DNA of 35,320 nt from positions 1-35,320 of the forward strand of contig JAKAZS010000027.1 in NCBI GenBank assembly GCA_021815785.1, in the 5' to 3' direction. The stretch is from a bacterium. Its GTDB lineage: Bacteria > Cyanobacteriota > Vampirovibrionia > Obscuribacterales > JAKAZS01. A program made the position numbers and the translations under genes. Positions 33,670-35,320 of this stretch are shown here, in pieces (the first letter of the stretch is position 1; every line of letters starts with the position of its first letter). The notes under the pieces were generated by a model. It had not been told where the DNA came from, did not search any database, and worked only from the letters and a program-made list of their open reading frames with translations.

Positions 33670-33699
33670 TTTAATAATTGTATATTCTGGTAATATAAT
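33670..33699 (+). promoter_or_regulatory. Predicted promoter for the secreted TPR gene
   Basis: TTTAAT (33670-33675), an 18-bp spacer and TATAAT (33694-33699) stand 28 bp before the next start codon. A second TATAAT overlaps at 33699-33704. Confidence 0.5.
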
Positions 33700-33727
33700 A
33701 TAATTCCCTATATTTATCAATTCTAAG

Positions 33728-34873
33728 ATGTCTAAAACATTTAATTCTACGAAAATAATTTTTCTTCAACAATTAAGTAAACTAGCCATATTTGTATTTT
33801 TTTTGTTTTCGACAAGTGCAGCATTTGCCTCATCTAATCAAGATTTACCGACTACTTTAAATGATCAACTAGCACAAGAAGAAACCACCATTTTGGGTAA
33901 AACTAACCAAAAATTACCCATTAGCCAAAGACTAGATTTATTAGAAAAGGTGTTATTTGGAAGTACGAACACAGGTTCTTTTGCTTTTAGAATTCAACAG
34001 ATAGATCAACAATTGGGTACAAGCACTAATACTCTTAAATCTCCGGTAAGTGAATCAGCAACTATTAGTATTGATACAGCTAAAGATGAAAAAACTAATG
34101 AAGATGCTTCACTTGAATTAAATAGGGCGAATTTAAATACTAAAATGCCAACAGACCCAGAAATTCTCCAAAATTTAGCAAACAGAAGTCTAGAAACTCA
34201 AGATTATGGACAGGCTCAAAAATATTTAACGGCTCTGGCTAAAGTTAATCCTTTATCAGCTTTTGCTTACCAGAATTTAGCTACCATCGATGGGAAATTA
34301 CATAATTATGCTCAAAGCATGGTTGATAACAGCATTTTACATTATATAAATCCTACGTCGATTGAGGCTAAACTGCAAGTGGCTTGGTTAGAAAATTATT
34401 TTAAAAGAATGGTTGATCCAAGATATCATATAATTGTTTATTATAGAAGTCCCCGAGATCCTAGATTCCTTCTTAATCAAGGAGTACGCTTATATTCGAT
34501 GGGTTTTTTAAATGAGGCTGATGAATTGTTTGAATATGTGTCTAACTGTCATCCGCATAATTTTAATGCTTGGTATAATTTAGGTGTAGTGGCTGAAAAA
34601 CAAAATAAATTGCCGGAAGCTTTAAAATATTACCAGATGGCTAAGGATTGCTTAAATCGCCATTCTTATATAGCAACCTCTTTAGAATCTGGCATTGAAG
34701 ATTTATCGCCGCCCTCTTTAGCAGTTCAAAAGGCAATTGCAAGTATAAATAAGCAGCTAAGTGAAAATTATTCTACAATCGGACACAATAGCTTGCTTTC
34801 ACGTTTTACCCCAAGTATGGATACGTGTGACCGATGTAGACTTATACGAGGGGTAAAAATGGCACCAGATTAA
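33728..34873 (+). CDS. Secreted TPR-repeat protein, unknown function
   Basis: This 381-aa protein has a signal peptide (basic start, hydrophobic core, cleavage at AFA/SS near residue 36). A short motif region follows with RLDLLEKVLFGSTNTGSFAF, a leucine/phenylalanine-glycine element that I associate with envelope proteins of Melainabacteria-like genomes (recollection, unverified). At least two TPR blocks follow (about 145-215 and 245-300; AWYNLGVVAEKQNKLPEALKYY is a clear TPR). The C-terminal tail carries a DTCDRCR motif (CxxC) and basic residues. It is probably a periplasmic scaffold. It is downstream of the efflux operon but with its own promoter, so a link is not shown. Confidence 0.82.
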   Translation: MSKTFNSTKIIFLQQLSKLAIFVFFLFSTSAAFASSNQDLPTTLNDQLAQEETTILGKTNQKLPISQRLDLLEKVLFGSTNTGSFAFRIQQIDQQLGTSTNTLKSPVSESATISIDTAKDEKTNEDASLELNRANLNTKMPTDPEILQNLANRSLETQDYGQAQKYLTALAKVNPLSAFAYQNLATIDGKLHNYAQSMVDNSILHYINPTSIEAKLQVAWLENYFKRMVDPRYHIIVYYRSPRDPRFLLNQGVRLYSMGFLNEADELFEYVSNCHPHNFNAWYNLGVVAEKQNKLPEALKYYQMAKDCLNRHSYIATSLESGIEDLSPPSLAVQKAIASINKQLSENYSTIGHNSLLSRFTPSMDTCDRCRLIRGVKMAPD

Positions 34874-35091
34874 ATGCATATTACTTTTATTATATCGATT
34901 TAACAATCTGCGCGTTTTAATTAGGCTTAAATCCAACTTCAATTTTGACTAGGCTCATTTGATTTATGCTTGAGGGGGCTTTGAGTCTTTAGGTTATATA
35001 ATTTGCCAAGATAGTTTGATTCCTGTCAAGTAAAATATTGGTCTAACAGATATTTTAATATTTTTTAACCAGTGTGCGTTGGAATATATTA
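34874..35091. other. Intergenic region, nothing recognised
   Basis: This 218-bp gap lies between convergent genes. No ORF with a ribosome site, no clear hairpin with T run and no RNA signature was seen. A short GAGGGGGC tract (near 34972) is unusual in composition. Confidence 0.3.
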
Positions 35092-35320
35092 CTATTCGCC
35101 CCAATCGCAATGCCCTAAAGGTTCGATGGTTAAGATTTGGCAGTATTGCCGCCAATTGGGCAAATAAGTATCCATAAGAGCAGTAAATCTATCGTTATGC
35201 AGCCTTTCTAGTAAATGGACCAATTCGTGAACAATTACATATTCAAGGCATTGAGGCGGCTTTTTTGCCAATTCTAAATTTAGCCAGATTCTTTTTGCCT
35301 TGATATTACAGCTTCCCCAC
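35092..35320 (-). CDS. YgjP-like zinc metallopeptidase/hydrolase, C-terminal part
   Basis: Partial gene: the start lies beyond the window end. The 75 visible residues carry the zinc signature HELVHLLERLHNDRF, the following NWRQYC segment and the closing GHCDWGE, all typical of the YgjP/DUF45 (SprT-like, M48-related) family. The stop TAG is at 35092-35094 (complement). Members of this family are often encoded next to type I restriction genes, and an hsdR lies at the other end of this window, 31 kb away. Function is poorly known; metal-dependent peptidase or hydrolase activity is inferred from the HExxH motif. Confidence 0.88.
   Translation of the reverse strand, partial: WGSCNIKAKRIWLNLELAKKPPQCLEYVIVHELVHLLERLHNDRFTALMDTYLPNWRQYCQILTIEPLGHCDWGE

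Noticed and set aside
1-35320. Alternative genetic code (TGA as Trp or Gly)
   Set aside because: TGA is unused as a stop here, but all conserved long proteins are complete without in-frame TGA, so the standard bacterial code holds.

Overview
The window is AT-rich, gene-dense bacterial DNA (35.3 kb, 29 coding calls on both strands). It reads as a chromosomal segment of an uncultured-type diderm bacterium. An outer membrane is implied by an RND efflux pump, a lipoprotein adaptor and three TolC-family channels. ClpC, a diadenylate cyclase (CdaA type), NrdR, an orphan Flp-type pilin and TPR proteins in the same genome fit a non-photosynthetic relative of Cyanobacteria (Melainabacteria/Vampirovibrionia-like). 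That placement is an inference from gene content and protein style, not a proven assignment. No phage, insertion sequence, tRNA, rRNA or CRISPR array is visible.

Layout. 1-3.6 kb: type I restriction subunit HsdR with its own promoter; no hsdM or hsdS is in view. 3.7-5.6 kb: nrdR, then the ribosome pair rplS-rbgA. 5.6-12.7 kb (minus strand): a small two-TM protein, an ADP-ribose-type Nudix hydrolase, clpC, topA and tsaE. 12.68-12.89 kb (minus): a roughly 210-nt structured RNA with a good promoter and a 6S-like rod fold, directly upstream of tsaE. 13-15.2 kb: a secreted TPR/glycine-rich protein, an orphan Flp pilin, and a degenerate GGDEF protein convergent with the pilin. 15.5-17 kb: gcvT-gcvH. 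17.1-19.4 kb: a secreted hendecad-repeat protein, a tiny membrane protein and UspA. 19.6-23.4 kb: aroB, lysA (diaminopimelate decarboxylase) and cdaA. 23.7-24.0 kb: a 20-codon leader ORF, a hairpin and a 44-aa hydrophobic ORF.

24.15-33.5 kb is the most distinctive part: an efflux operon. A CzcA-like RND pump is fused in frame to its own lipoprotein adaptor (1459 aa). It is followed by an unknown Asn-rich secreted protein and three tandem, divergent TolC-family outer-membrane channels, all packed with 1-nt gaps or overlaps. A secreted TPR protein with its own promoter follows, and the window ends inside a YgjP-type metallopeptidase on the minus strand.

Window-wide patterns. None of the 29 genes called ends in TGA (22 TAA, 7 TAG). 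At three separate genes (nrdR, clpC, aroB) the 3' end or the region around the stop codon is duplicated just downstream. The best candidates for new biology are the RND-adaptor fusion with an internal lipobox, the triple outer-membrane channel set, the 6S-like RNA in front of tsaE, and the leader ORF/hairpin/small hydrophobic ORF cassette.
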